Below the pieces are notes generated by a model, which saw only the letters and a program-made list of their open reading frames with translations, searched no databases and was not told the origin of the DNA. A stretch of 22,418 nt of DNA from JBFIHZ01 sp041601535 (GTDB lineage Bacteria > Pseudomonadota > Gammaproteobacteria > Xanthomonadales > SZUA-36): the NCBI GenBank assembly GCA_041601535.1, contig JBFIHZ010000022.1, positions 1 through 22,418 on the forward strand, read 5' to 3'. Shown here piece by piece: positions 8,513 to 15,998 of the stretch. Positions within the stretch are counted from its first letter, which is position 1, and each line of letters begins with the position of its first letter. Position numbers and translations under genes: made by a program.

Positions 8513-9511
8513 ATGAGCAAAAAGGCCAGAATTCCATCCCGGGCTACCCGGACTTCCTGGCTTGTCCGTGTGGCACTGGTCGGCACGGCCGCGCTGATCC
8601 TGGTGCTGGTATCCCCCCTTCCAGCGCAGCACGAATCTTTCACCGGCGGCGACACGGCTTACTCCGATGAGGGAGTTCAGTCTTGCATCACCTGCCATGG
8701 TGCGGACGATGAGATGCTTGCAACGCCACACGCCTTGCAGGCACACCGCGCATCGCCATTCGGTGAAGGTAAGCATGATTGTGAGGCCTGCCATGGCCCC
8801 AGCAAGGCGCATTTGAGCCGCAACGAGGATGGCAGCCGCCAGGCAGCGGATTTTAATTTCAATTCAACCACCCCCGCCGAGGAGCAAAACAGGGTCTGCC
8901 TGGCCTGTCATGAGGCTGCCAACCTTTTCCACTGGCCCGGCAGCACGCATGATGTAGAAGCCGTTGCTTGTGCTGGCTGCCACGAAATTCACGCGATTGA
9001 CGACCCTGTGCTGGCGCTGGAAACACAGCCAAAAGTCTGCTTTGAGTGTCACCAGGAACAGCGGGCACAATTTCTGCGCCAATCGCGACACCCGGTGCAG
9101 GCAAGTTCAAACATGTTTTCACATACCGGCTTGCTGTCCTGTAGCGATTGCCATGACCCGCATGGCGGAAGCGGCCCGTCACTGCTGAAGAGGAACACCG
9201 TCAACGAGTCCTGTTATGACTGCCATGCTGAGAAGCGCGGGCCATTTCTTTGGGAGCATGCACCGGTACTCGAAGACTGCACCAACTGCCATACCCCGCA
9301 TGGATCCAATTATGAGAATCTGCTGACTGCAAGACAACCCTGGATGTGCCAGCAGTGCCACGTCGCCCAGTTTCATCCAAGCGGTGCTTACAGTGGGACG
9401 GGTATTTTACCGGCTGGGGCCAACCAGAATATGTTGGGTAAACAATGCCTGAACTGTCATTCACAGGTACATGGATCCAATCATCCCTCGGGCGCCCGCT
9501 TGATACGCTGA
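8513..9511 (+). CDS. Decahaem c-type cytochrome, MtrA/DmsE/PioA family
   Basis: A 332-residue periplasmic cytochrome with ten CXXCH motifs, whose first cysteines are at residues 58, 90, 129, 153, 176, 210, 234, 256, 279 and 312. A hydrophobic N-terminal segment (16-37) ending LPAQ looks like a signal peptide. Length and haem count match MtrA and DmsE, the periplasmic electron carriers that sit inside an MtrB-type barrel and pass electrons across the outer membrane. The motif contexts CEACHGP and CHDPHG are typical. The next gene encodes the partner barrel. It begins 45 bases after the previous gene, with GTAGGTAAG before the ATG. Electron direction cannot be read from sequence. Confidence 0.95.
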   Translation: MSKKARIPSRATRTSWLVRVALVGTAALILVLVSPLPAQHESFTGGDTAYSDEGVQSCITCHGADDEMLATPHALQAHRASPFGEGKHDCEACHGPSKAHLSRNEDGSRQAADFNFNSTTPAEEQNRVCLACHEAANLFHWPGSTHDVEAVACAGCHEIHAIDDPVLALETQPKVCFECHQEQRAQFLRQSRHPVQASSNMFSHTGLLSCSDCHDPHGGSGPSLLKRNTVNESCYDCHAEKRGPFLWEHAPVLEDCTNCHTPHGSNYENLLTARQPWMCQQCHVAQFHPSGAYSGTGILPAGANQNMLGKQCLNCHSQVHGSNHPSGARLIR

Positions 9512-9540
9512 TTCGGTTGACCGGGAAAGTGAGGAAGCGC

Positions 9541-11784
9541 ATGAATACTGTTCGAGATGTACTGCCGAAAATCCTCACCCTGATGGGTTTGAGCTTGCCG
9601 CTGCTGGTGTGGAGCCAGGACGAGGATCCTTTCGCTATCGAAGGTGAAACTGAGATCAGCGACGAACAGCCAGTGCTTTACGATCAGATTTCCGCGGGTC
9701 TTTACTATCTTGACGACGACTCCTACCGATATGGCAAGTACAGCGGCAGCACTGATAAAGGCCTTGAAGCAGTAATCGATTTTCGAATTGACCGGCGCCC
9801 CCAGTGGAATGGCGCTGACACGGCTCGCTGGAGTTTGCAGGGGTGGCGGCTGGGGCTTAACTCACGCCGTGTTGAATTCAACTTTGAGGAGCAGGGCAAA
9901 CAGTCATTCAGCGCAGATTATCGCGAAATTCCCAATCATCGCTTCAGCGACGGACTGACCCCTTATCGCGGAGCCGGCTCCACGGCGCTGAATCTGGCCC
10001 CAAACTGGCAAATCGCACCAGGCAGCAACAACACTCAAGGCTTCCTCACGCTCAATGAAAGCCTGATGAATCTGAAAATGGACGCGCTTCGCCGGCGCAT
10101 GGACCTGAGCTTTGATCGCAAACTGGGCAGAGGCTGGAACCTCAGTGTTGATTACCGGCATGAAACCAAAAAAGGTGAAAAGACATTCGCCGGTATGTTT
10201 GGTATCACCGGAGGCAATCCGCGGGCGGTGATTCTGCCGGCGCCGATGGACTATGCCACAGATACTATCGAAGCCATGTTCGAATATGGGAATTCACGAA
10301 TGCAGTTCGGCTTCGGTGCTTATGCTTCATTTTTCAGTAACGATCAGTCTGCATTGGTCTGGCAAAATGCTTTTGGGCGGGTCAGCGCCTGGGCCGAGAG
10401 CGTCAGTTTTCCGGGTTCGCAAGGACGTCTCGCACTGGAACCTGATAACAGGTACCTGCAAGTGAAGGCCTATGGTGGGCTTAACCTCACCCCGTCAACC
10501 CGCATCATGGCGAACCTGGCATTCGGCCAGATGAAGCAGGACGAACCCCTTCTGCCGTATACCATCAACCCTGACCTGATGGTGCATACGCCGGTACCAC
10601 TGGATCGGCTGGATGCCAGGATTAATACCACGCTTTTCAACCTCCGGCTTACCAGCCAGTTGGCGCGGAGGCTCGGGCTGTACCTGAACTACCGCTACGA
10701 TGACCGCGACAACAAGACTCCGCGCGCTTCCTGGCCCTACATTGCTGCTGACTCACAGGATCAAAGGCCGGCTGAAGATGGCCGCATCAACCTGCCGTAC
10801 AGCTACCAGAAACAAAATACCGAAGCGACATTTACCTACCGCATGTCCGGAAATGTCCGTTTTAAAGCCGGGATGGAGTACTCGGACTACAGTCGTGAAT
10901 ACTCTGAAGTCTCCGATGCCGACGAGTTCTCCTGGCTTGCGGGGCTCAAGCTTGGTGCTTTTGAAACCACTTCCTTCAACCTGGATTACCGCGATTCACG
11001 CCGCGATGTGACTGCATACATCGGCAATGTGCCTTTCATCCAGTCACACGTTCCAGGTACGGTGGATGCAGATGAGTGGGAAAACCATCCGCTGCTGAGG
11101 AAATATAACCTCACGGACCGGGATCGCGAGGAGTTTCGTTTTCGGGCGGATTTCTTTCCGGTCACGCAGTTCAACTCCGGTTTCTCCATGAGCTACTTCA
11201 AAGATAAGTATGACTCAGGGTATTTCGGCCTGCAGGATGCCAAAGTGCAGGCATATACGCTGGACCTGGGCTGGTATCCGCTGGAAAACATTGCCCTGGT
11301 GGCTTACTACACGGTGGAACAGTACCAGTCATCGCAATCCAGCCGTTCGTTTAATAACGCGGCATCGGCTGCAGATCCGGCTCGCGACTGGTTTGCAGCC
11401 AGCAAGGATGATGTTGATACGTATAACCTTTCCCTGACATTCTCCGGGCTGGGTGCTGATCGTGGCTGGAGGGATTTTGATCTTGGCTTTGATTACACCG
11501 TGTCTGACACCACCAGTCGTATCAATGTGACAGCGAATACGCTCAGCACGGCAGCGTTGCCCAACCTGCGAAGTGACCTCAGGTCCATCAGCGTCTGGGC
11601 CAGTCTGACCATCGGTGACCGGTCCAGTATTCGCCTCTCACTGGAGGGCAGCGAACTCAAGACGAATGATTTTGGCCTTGACAATGTACTTCCCGACACT
11701 CTTGCCAACGTGTTGACTCTGGGCGAGGGCGCAGCGAACTACAATATCATTCTGGTGATGGGGTCATATACCTATCGATTCTGA
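9541..11784 (+). CDS. MtrB/PioB-family outer-membrane beta-barrel (decahaem-associated)
   Basis: A 747-residue barrel protein, between MtrB (about 700) and PioB (about 800) in size. ATG at 9541 is preceded by GTGAGGAAG and opens a signal peptide ending near WSQ (residue 26). The mature part is rich in alternating aromatic/polar strands and ends in SYTYRF with a terminal Phe, as outer-membrane proteins do. It immediately follows the decahaem gene, the standard mtrA-mtrB order, so it should sheath that cytochrome through the outer membrane. I find no cysteine anywhere in it, so the N-terminal CXXC pair of Shewanella MtrB is absent. The barrel assignment rests on context, length, aromatic-rich strands and C-terminus; individual strands were not predicted. 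Confidence 0.88.
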   Translation: MNTVRDVLPKILTLMGLSLPLLVWSQDEDPFAIEGETEISDEQPVLYDQISAGLYYLDDDSYRYGKYSGSTDKGLEAVIDFRIDRRPQWNGADTARWSLQGWRLGLNSRRVEFNFEEQGKQSFSADYREIPNHRFSDGLTPYRGAGSTALNLAPNWQIAPGSNNTQGFLTLNESLMNLKMDALRRRMDLSFDRKLGRGWNLSVDYRHETKKGEKTFAGMFGITGGNPRAVILPAPMDYATDTIEAMFEYGNSRMQFGFGAYASFFSNDQSALVWQNAFGRVSAWAESVSFPGSQGRLALEPDNRYLQVKAYGGLNLTPSTRIMANLAFGQMKQDEPLLPYTINPDLMVHTPVPLDRLDARINTTLFNLRLTSQLARRLGLYLNYRYDDRDNKTPRASWPYIAADSQDQRPAEDGRINLPYSYQKQNTEATFTYRMSGNVRFKAGMEYSDYSREYSEVSDADEFSWLAGLKLGAFETTSFNLDYRDSRRDVTAYIGNVPFIQSHVPGTVDADEWENHPLLRKYNLTDRDREEFRFRADFFPVTQFNSGFSMSYFKDKYDSGYFGLQDAKVQAYTLDLGWYPLENIALVAYYTVEQYQSSQSSRSFNNAASAADPARDWFAASKDDVDTYNLSLTFSGLGADRGWRDFDLGFDYTVSDTTSRINVTANTLSTAALPNLRSDLRSISVWASLTIGDRSSIRLSLEGSELKTNDFGLDNVLPDTLANVLTLGEGAANYNIILVMGSYTYRF

Positions 11785-11974
11785 GTTCACACAAATGGAG
11801 CGGCCCTGGGTGGACGCCCATAAAGATCCTGGAAGTTCCGCCTGGACAGCACGTATGCATAGCATTCCTGCAGGCAAAGTGATCACCGGGGAAGTAGGCA
11901 ATGAATCGCTTTTACACGCAGAGTATTCGCCAAAACCCTTGCAAGTGTCTGGTCATTTCATGGAGGTTTATGGC
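11785..11974. other. Gap between the MtrB-like gene and the hexahaem gene
   Basis: About 190 bases, the largest gap inside the operon. The hexahaem reading frame is open back to 11795, but that stretch lacks a ribosome binding site and any signal-peptide character. I see no clear terminator or promoter. Confidence 0.45.
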
Positions 11975-12622
11975 TTGGGCTATCGACGACTGATTATGGT
12001 GCTGCTAAGTCTGCTGTTGGTGGCTTGTGAAGCACGGCCACCGCCGGGCGAAACCGGCCTGCAGGATACCCGCACCCCGACTTTTACCGGTGAAGGTGTT
12101 AAAGCCTGTCTCTACTGCCACGCTGGTGCCTTTAACCAGGCTATCGCCGCCAGCCCGCATGGTGATGCCAATAACCCAGCCACCCCGTACGGGCAGCATG
12201 GCTGTGAGTCCTGTCATGGTCCCGGCAGTTTTCATGTCTCCAGGGCGTACGGCGGCAAGGGCAGGCCCGGGCTGATCACTTTCGGTTCCGGCGCGGGTGC
12301 GGCAATGCGGGAAGTACAACTCGCCGCCTGTGAAAGCTGTCATCACAATGAAGCGGCAGAACCGGCAAAGATCGGATATCGCGAAAGTGCGCACGACTCG
12401 CGCTATATCAATTGCTCGACTTGCCATGCAGTTCATGCAGAGGACGAGCCGCTTTCAAGTCCAGGCTATCAGGCCGCGGTTTGCCTGGAGTGTCATCGCA
12501 GTCAGCGCACGGCGCACCCTGAGGTTCGGGGCCGGCCGGTTGATTTTGACCGGCAAGCCTGCAGCGCCTGTCATGATCTTCACCCAGCGACCGGGGCGGA
12601 TGAAAATGATTTTGATTTTTGA
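11975..12622 (+). CDS. Hexahaem c-type cytochrome lipoprotein
   Basis: A 215-residue lipoprotein cytochrome. TTG at 11975 is chosen because GGAGG stands eight bases before it and it yields a compact lipoprotein signal, MGYRRLIMVLLSLLLVAC, with Cys18 the lipidated residue. An in-frame ATG at 11960 is possible. Glu at +2 gives no inner-membrane retention signal, so outer-membrane anchoring is expected. Six CXXCH motifs begin at residues 45, 77, 119, 147, 170 and 196. Their order and surroundings (GCESCHGP, CSTCHAVHAEDEP, CLECH, CSACHDLHP) follow the first six haems of the decahaem protein encoded upstream, so it looks like a shortened paralogue. It may sit on the cell surface in place of an MtrC/OmcA-type cytochrome, or on the periplasmic side as a relay. 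Confidence 0.88.
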   Translation: MGYRRLIMVLLSLLLVACEARPPPGETGLQDTRTPTFTGEGVKACLYCHAGAFNQAIAASPHGDANNPATPYGQHGCESCHGPGSFHVSRAYGGKGRPGLITFGSGAGAAMREVQLAACESCHHNEAAEPAKIGYRESAHDSRYINCSTCHAVHAEDEPLSSPGYQAAVCLECHRSQRTAHPEVRGRPVDFDRQACSACHDLHPATGADENDFDF

Positions 12623-12629
12623 GTTGTTT

Positions 12630-12643
12630 TGCACCCGGGTGCA
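12630..12643. repeat. Perfect palindrome at the junction of cytochrome and nqr genes
   Basis: TGCACCCGGGTGCA is a perfect 14-base palindrome just after the hexahaem stop codon and about 27 bases before nqrA. No T-tract follows, so a terminator is unlikely. It could be an operator or an RNA-processing hairpin. Confidence 0.4.
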
Positions 12644-12670
12644 CGAACATGACGCGGAACGGCCAGGCCG

Positions 12671-13996
12671 ATGAGGATGGAGCGCTTGCTATTCCGGCGG
12701 GGCCTGTCGCTGTCTTTGCCCGGAGCTCCTGTGCAGGAAATTCGCCCGGGCAATACCGTTCAGCACGTGGCGCTGTGCGGCGGTGATTACCCTGGCTTGA
12801 AGCCGCGCTTGCTGGTCAAGCCTGGCGATGCGGTGCGGGCGGGTCAACCCTTGTTCCTTGACAAGCGCGACCCCGATGTAATGTACACGGCGCCGGGCGG
12901 GGGAATCATCTCTGCCATCCATCGGGGACCGCGCCGCCAGCTTGAGTCGATAATCATTCGGCTGGCCGGGGAAGAACAGGGTCCTGTTGTTTCCACCCCA
13001 ATACCAAACTCCGGTTTTGAGGCCATGTCGCGAATGGAGATTGTTCGCAGTCTGGCCACATCGGGGCTGTGGACGGCATTCCGCAGGCGCCCTTTCGGCC
13101 GCGTTCCCCACAGTGAGGAGCAGCCCTCGGCGGTGTTCATCACCGCCATGGATACGGAGCCACTGGCGGCTGATCCAGCTGTCGCCATCGGGCTTGCAAT
13201 GGATGAATTCAGCAAGGGATTGCATGTCCTCACGCGGCTCACACCGGGGAATCTGTGGTTGTGCACTGCCCCTGGCTGGACATTTGGTGAGCCGAATATT
13301 GACCGTGTGCGTCATGCCGAATTCTCCGGACCACACCCCGCTGGTCTGGCGGGAACGCATATTCACCAGCTCGCACCCGTAAGCCATCACCGTGCTGTAT
13401 GGCACATCAGTTATGCGGATGTGATCGCTATTGGCAAACTGTTCAGCGAGGGCGTAGTGGATTATCAGCGCATCGTTGCCCTTGGTGGCGAGCCGGTATT
13501 ACGTCCGCGGCTGGTGCGCACACGGGTTGGTGCCTCGTTGGCAGATCTGCTGGAAGCAGAGATCAAGCCGGGTTGCACCGCGCGTATCGTTTCAGGGTCT
13601 CTGCTTTCCGGCCGTACCGAGCCTGCTGACAAAAGTTTCCTCGGCCGCTACCACCTGCAGGTGTCCCTTGTAGCCGAAGCGGATCGCCGCAGCCGTTCCC
13701 ATTGGTTGTGGCGTCGCCCGGGCTCTGCGCGTGTATCCCACCCCACCACGACCATGCACGGCAGTCCATCCGGCATGCTGCCATTAAAGGTATTCGAGCG
13801 CGCCTTGCCTGCCGGTTTCCTTGCCGTGCCGCTGCTTCGCGCCCTGATGTCCAGCGATGTGGTGCGGGCGCAAAGTCTTGGCTGTCTTGAACTGGTGGAA
13901 GAAGATCTGGCGCTATGTGCTTACCTTTGCCCGGCCAAATGTGATTATGGCGGGGCGCTGCGCAGCGCCCTGATGCGCATCGAGCGGGAGGGTTGA
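12671..13996 (+). CDS. nqrA: Na+-translocating NADH:quinone oxidoreductase subunit A
   Basis: A 441-residue cytoplasm-facing subunit of the Na+-pumping NADH dehydrogenase. It matches NqrA along its length: RRGLSLSLPGAP at the N-terminus, the lipoyl-like TAPGGGIISAIHRGPRR, SGLWTAFRRRPFGRVP, GPHPAGLAGTHIH, PRLVRTRVGASL, GRYHLQVS, MHGSPSGMLP and the C-terminal LELVEEDLALCAYLCPAK. Usual length is about 446. It lacks the ferredoxin-type CXXCXXC clusters of RnfC, which separates Nqr from Rnf. ATG at 12677 is an alternative start. Both have weak ribosome binding sites, and no nearby stop separates the frame from the cytochrome genes' transcript. nqrA heads the nqrABCDEF block, 48 bases after the hexahaem gene. 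Confidence 0.95.
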   Translation: MRMERLLFRRGLSLSLPGAPVQEIRPGNTVQHVALCGGDYPGLKPRLLVKPGDAVRAGQPLFLDKRDPDVMYTAPGGGIISAIHRGPRRQLESIIIRLAGEEQGPVVSTPIPNSGFEAMSRMEIVRSLATSGLWTAFRRRPFGRVPHSEEQPSAVFITAMDTEPLAADPAVAIGLAMDEFSKGLHVLTRLTPGNLWLCTAPGWTFGEPNIDRVRHAEFSGPHPAGLAGTHIHQLAPVSHHRAVWHISYADVIAIGKLFSEGVVDYQRIVALGGEPVLRPRLVRTRVGASLADLLEAEIKPGCTARIVSGSLLSGRTEPADKSFLGRYHLQVSLVAEADRRSRSHWLWRRPGSARVSHPTTTMHGSPSGMLPLKVFERALPAGFLAVPLLRALMSSDVVRAQSLGCLELVEEDLALCAYLCPAKCDYGGALRSALMRIEREG

Positions 13997-13998
13997 GA

Positions 13999-15192
13999 GT
14001 GAACTCCTGGTTCAGCTTGATGCGTCAAATAAAGCCGTGGAGTAACGCGCTGCAAGCCCAGCTGGAGAACCTTTTTCGAGTTCCGGCCCCACTCACGCTT
14101 CAGGCGCCGCATATCCGCAGTGAGGGAAGCGTACAGGCTTACTGGAATGCTTTTGTTATCGCCAGTTTGCCCGCCTGGCTGGCAGGTTTGTGGAGTATCG
14201 GTCATCAGGCCAATCTTGCCATTGCCCAGCTTCAGTTGCGGGAACTGCCTGGGTGGCGGGCCGCGATACTGGAACACGCCGGGATTGGTTTCGAAGCAAC
14301 GAACGTATTCGCCTGCTTCAGCCACGGGCTTTTATGGTTTCTGCCGGTTTTTGTCACCGCGCTGCTTGCCGGGGTGGTGTGCCAGGCGTTGTTTGCTCGG
14401 TTTCGTCAGCGGCCTGTTGATGATGGCCTGTTGTACATAGCGTGGTTCTTTTCCTTGCTGATGCCTGCCACGGTACCGCTGGTCCAGGTGGTGTTGGGGA
14501 TGTCCTTTGGCGTCATCATGGGCAAGCTGATTTTTGGCGGATCGGGCCGTTACCTGTTCAATCCCGCTTTGCTGGGCGTTGCTTTTCTGGTGTTTTCCTA
14601 CCCCGGGGTGGTCTTTGGTGAGGGTGCCTGGGTGCCTGTTCCCCGCTACGATCAACCGACGGTTCTGGAACTGGTCATTGACGAAGGTGGGTTTGCTGTA
14701 GTCGCAGCCCTGGACTATCGCTGGCTACAGCTCTTTATTGGTAACCAACCGGGTAGTTTTGGCACCACCTCGGTGCTGGCCATATTGCCAGGTGCGGTCT
14801 GGCTGGTGTTTACCGGTGCTGCCTCATGGCGTGTCATGCTTGGCTCGCTCGCAGGCCTCACCGGCACGGTGCTGTTGTTCAGTTACCTGGGTACTGAAAA
14901 CCCGCTGTTTACCATTCCGTGGCACTGGCATGCCGTGCTGGGTGGCTTTGCCTTTGGCACGGTATTCATTGCCACTGATCCGGTGGCGGGTGCACTGACT
15001 CCGTTGGGCCGCTGGGGTTACGGTGTTTTGGTGGGTATTTTCACCGTTGTCGTTCGTCTGGCCAATCCGTCATATTATGAGGGGGTCATGTTCGCCATTC
15101 TTCTGGCCAGTACATTTGCGCCACTGATTGATCATGCGGTTGTTGCACACCACGCGCGACTGCGGCATTTGCGGGAAAAGAGTCAAACATGA
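13999..15192 (+). CDS. nqrB: Na+-NQR subunit B, lacking the usual FMN-attachment motif
   Basis: A 397-residue polytopic inner-membrane subunit, normally the site of covalent FMN, riboflavin and quinone reduction. GTG at 13999 is chosen since GGGAGGG stands six bases before it; an in-frame TTG at 13993 is too close. Conserved parts include WSIGHQANLAIA, IFGGSGRYLFNPALLG, PGSFGTTS, IPWHWHAVLGGFAFG, ATDPV and APLIDH. Two departures stand out against Vibrio cholerae NqrB recalled from memory. The flavinylation motif around Thr236 (FSGATAL) reads YDQPTVL here, and no [ST]GAT occurs anywhere. Gly140-Gly141 and Glu144 correspond to Gly125, Val126 and Gln129. The threonine itself is kept (Thr221). 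The subunit is about 15 residues shorter than usual. Confidence 0.94.
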   Translation: MNSWFSLMRQIKPWSNALQAQLENLFRVPAPLTLQAPHIRSEGSVQAYWNAFVIASLPAWLAGLWSIGHQANLAIAQLQLRELPGWRAAILEHAGIGFEATNVFACFSHGLLWFLPVFVTALLAGVVCQALFARFRQRPVDDGLLYIAWFFSLLMPATVPLVQVVLGMSFGVIMGKLIFGGSGRYLFNPALLGVAFLVFSYPGVVFGEGAWVPVPRYDQPTVLELVIDEGGFAVVAALDYRWLQLFIGNQPGSFGTTSVLAILPGAVWLVFTGAASWRVMLGSLAGLTGTVLLFSYLGTENPLFTIPWHWHAVLGGFAFGTVFIATDPVAGALTPLGRWGYGVLVGIFTVVVRLANPSYYEGVMFAILLASTFAPLIDHAVVAHHARLRHLREKSQT

Positions 15193-15998
15193 GCCGTGAG
15201 TCATCATTGCGGGCGCTGGTGGTTGTTACGCTGGTGGTGGCTGTGTGTTCCTTATTGGTTTCAACGGCGGTGGTCTTGCTAAGGCCGATTCAGCAGGATT
15301 ACGGGGCGGTGGAACAGGCTCGCAATGTGGTTCGTCTGATCGGGGATTCACACAGCGACCCGGATGAAAACGACGACCTGCTGTTAAGACGGTTTCGGGC
15401 ACTGGACGCTCGTGTGGTTGACTTCGAAAGCGGCCGGTTCCTGCCCAACGCCCCGGGTCCGGGACTTGAACCCTTCATCAGTCAACATGCGCAAACAACC
15501 GCAGTCCCTGTTGCACAAGACCTGGCACGATTAGGTGTCCGGGCCAACCGGGTTATCGTGTACCTGGTTTGGGGCCAGCACGGACTGGAGCGTATGGTTT
15601 TTCCGGTACATGGCATGGGCATGTGGTCCACGTTGCGTGGCTATGTGGCATTGGGATCGGACCTGAACACCATTGCGGATGTCAGCATTTATGAGCAATC
15701 GGAGACCCCCGGGGTGGGTGACCAGATAACGCGACCGGGCTGGCTGGCGAAATGGCGAGGCAGGAAAATATACGACGATAACGGCGTGCCACAGTTTGCC
15801 GTGGCGTCCGGTAAAGTGGAGCCGGGATCTGCATCTGCTCTGCACGGTGTTGATGCCATAAGCGGAGCAACCGTGACCACGGACGCGGTAACGGCCATGG
15901 TCCGGTTCTGGTTTGGTCCGTGGGGTTACCAGTCTTTGTTGGAAAATCTCCGGGAACATCCGCCCCAGCCACCAATCAATCCGGGGAGTGACTTATGA
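15189..15998 (+). CDS. nqrC: Na+-NQR subunit C (FMN-binding)
   Basis: A 269-residue subunit with one N-terminal membrane helix (about residues 7-31) and a periplasmic FMN-binding domain. The covalent flavin motif for ApbE is intact: DAISGATVT, with Thr228 the expected attachment residue. YEQSETPGVG matches the family's ETPGLG segment, and FPVHGMGMWS matches LPVHGNGLWS. The start overlaps the nqrB stop as ATGA. In standard NQR this FMN receives electrons from the membrane iron centre and passes them to NqrB. Here it is the only covalently bound flavin with a recognisable motif in the complex, and it faces the compartment of the multihaem cytochromes. No apbE gene is in the window. Confidence 0.95.
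   Translation: MSRESSLRALVVVTLVVAVCSLLVSTAVVLLRPIQQDYGAVEQARNVVRLIGDSHSDPDENDDLLLRRFRALDARVVDFESGRFLPNAPGPGLEPFISQHAQTTAVPVAQDLARLGVRANRVIVYLVWGQHGLERMVFPVHGMGMWSTLRGYVALGSDLNTIADVSIYEQSETPGVGDQITRPGWLAKWRGRKIYDDNGVPQFAVASGKVEPGSASALHGVDAISGATVTTDAVTAMVRFWFGPWGYQSLLENLREHPPQPPINPGSDL

Noticed and set aside
14749..14772. PGSFGTTS in NqrB as the FMN-attachment site
   Set aside because: It aligns with the conserved PGSIGE segment downstream of the known attachment threonine and does not fit the [ST]GAT rule.
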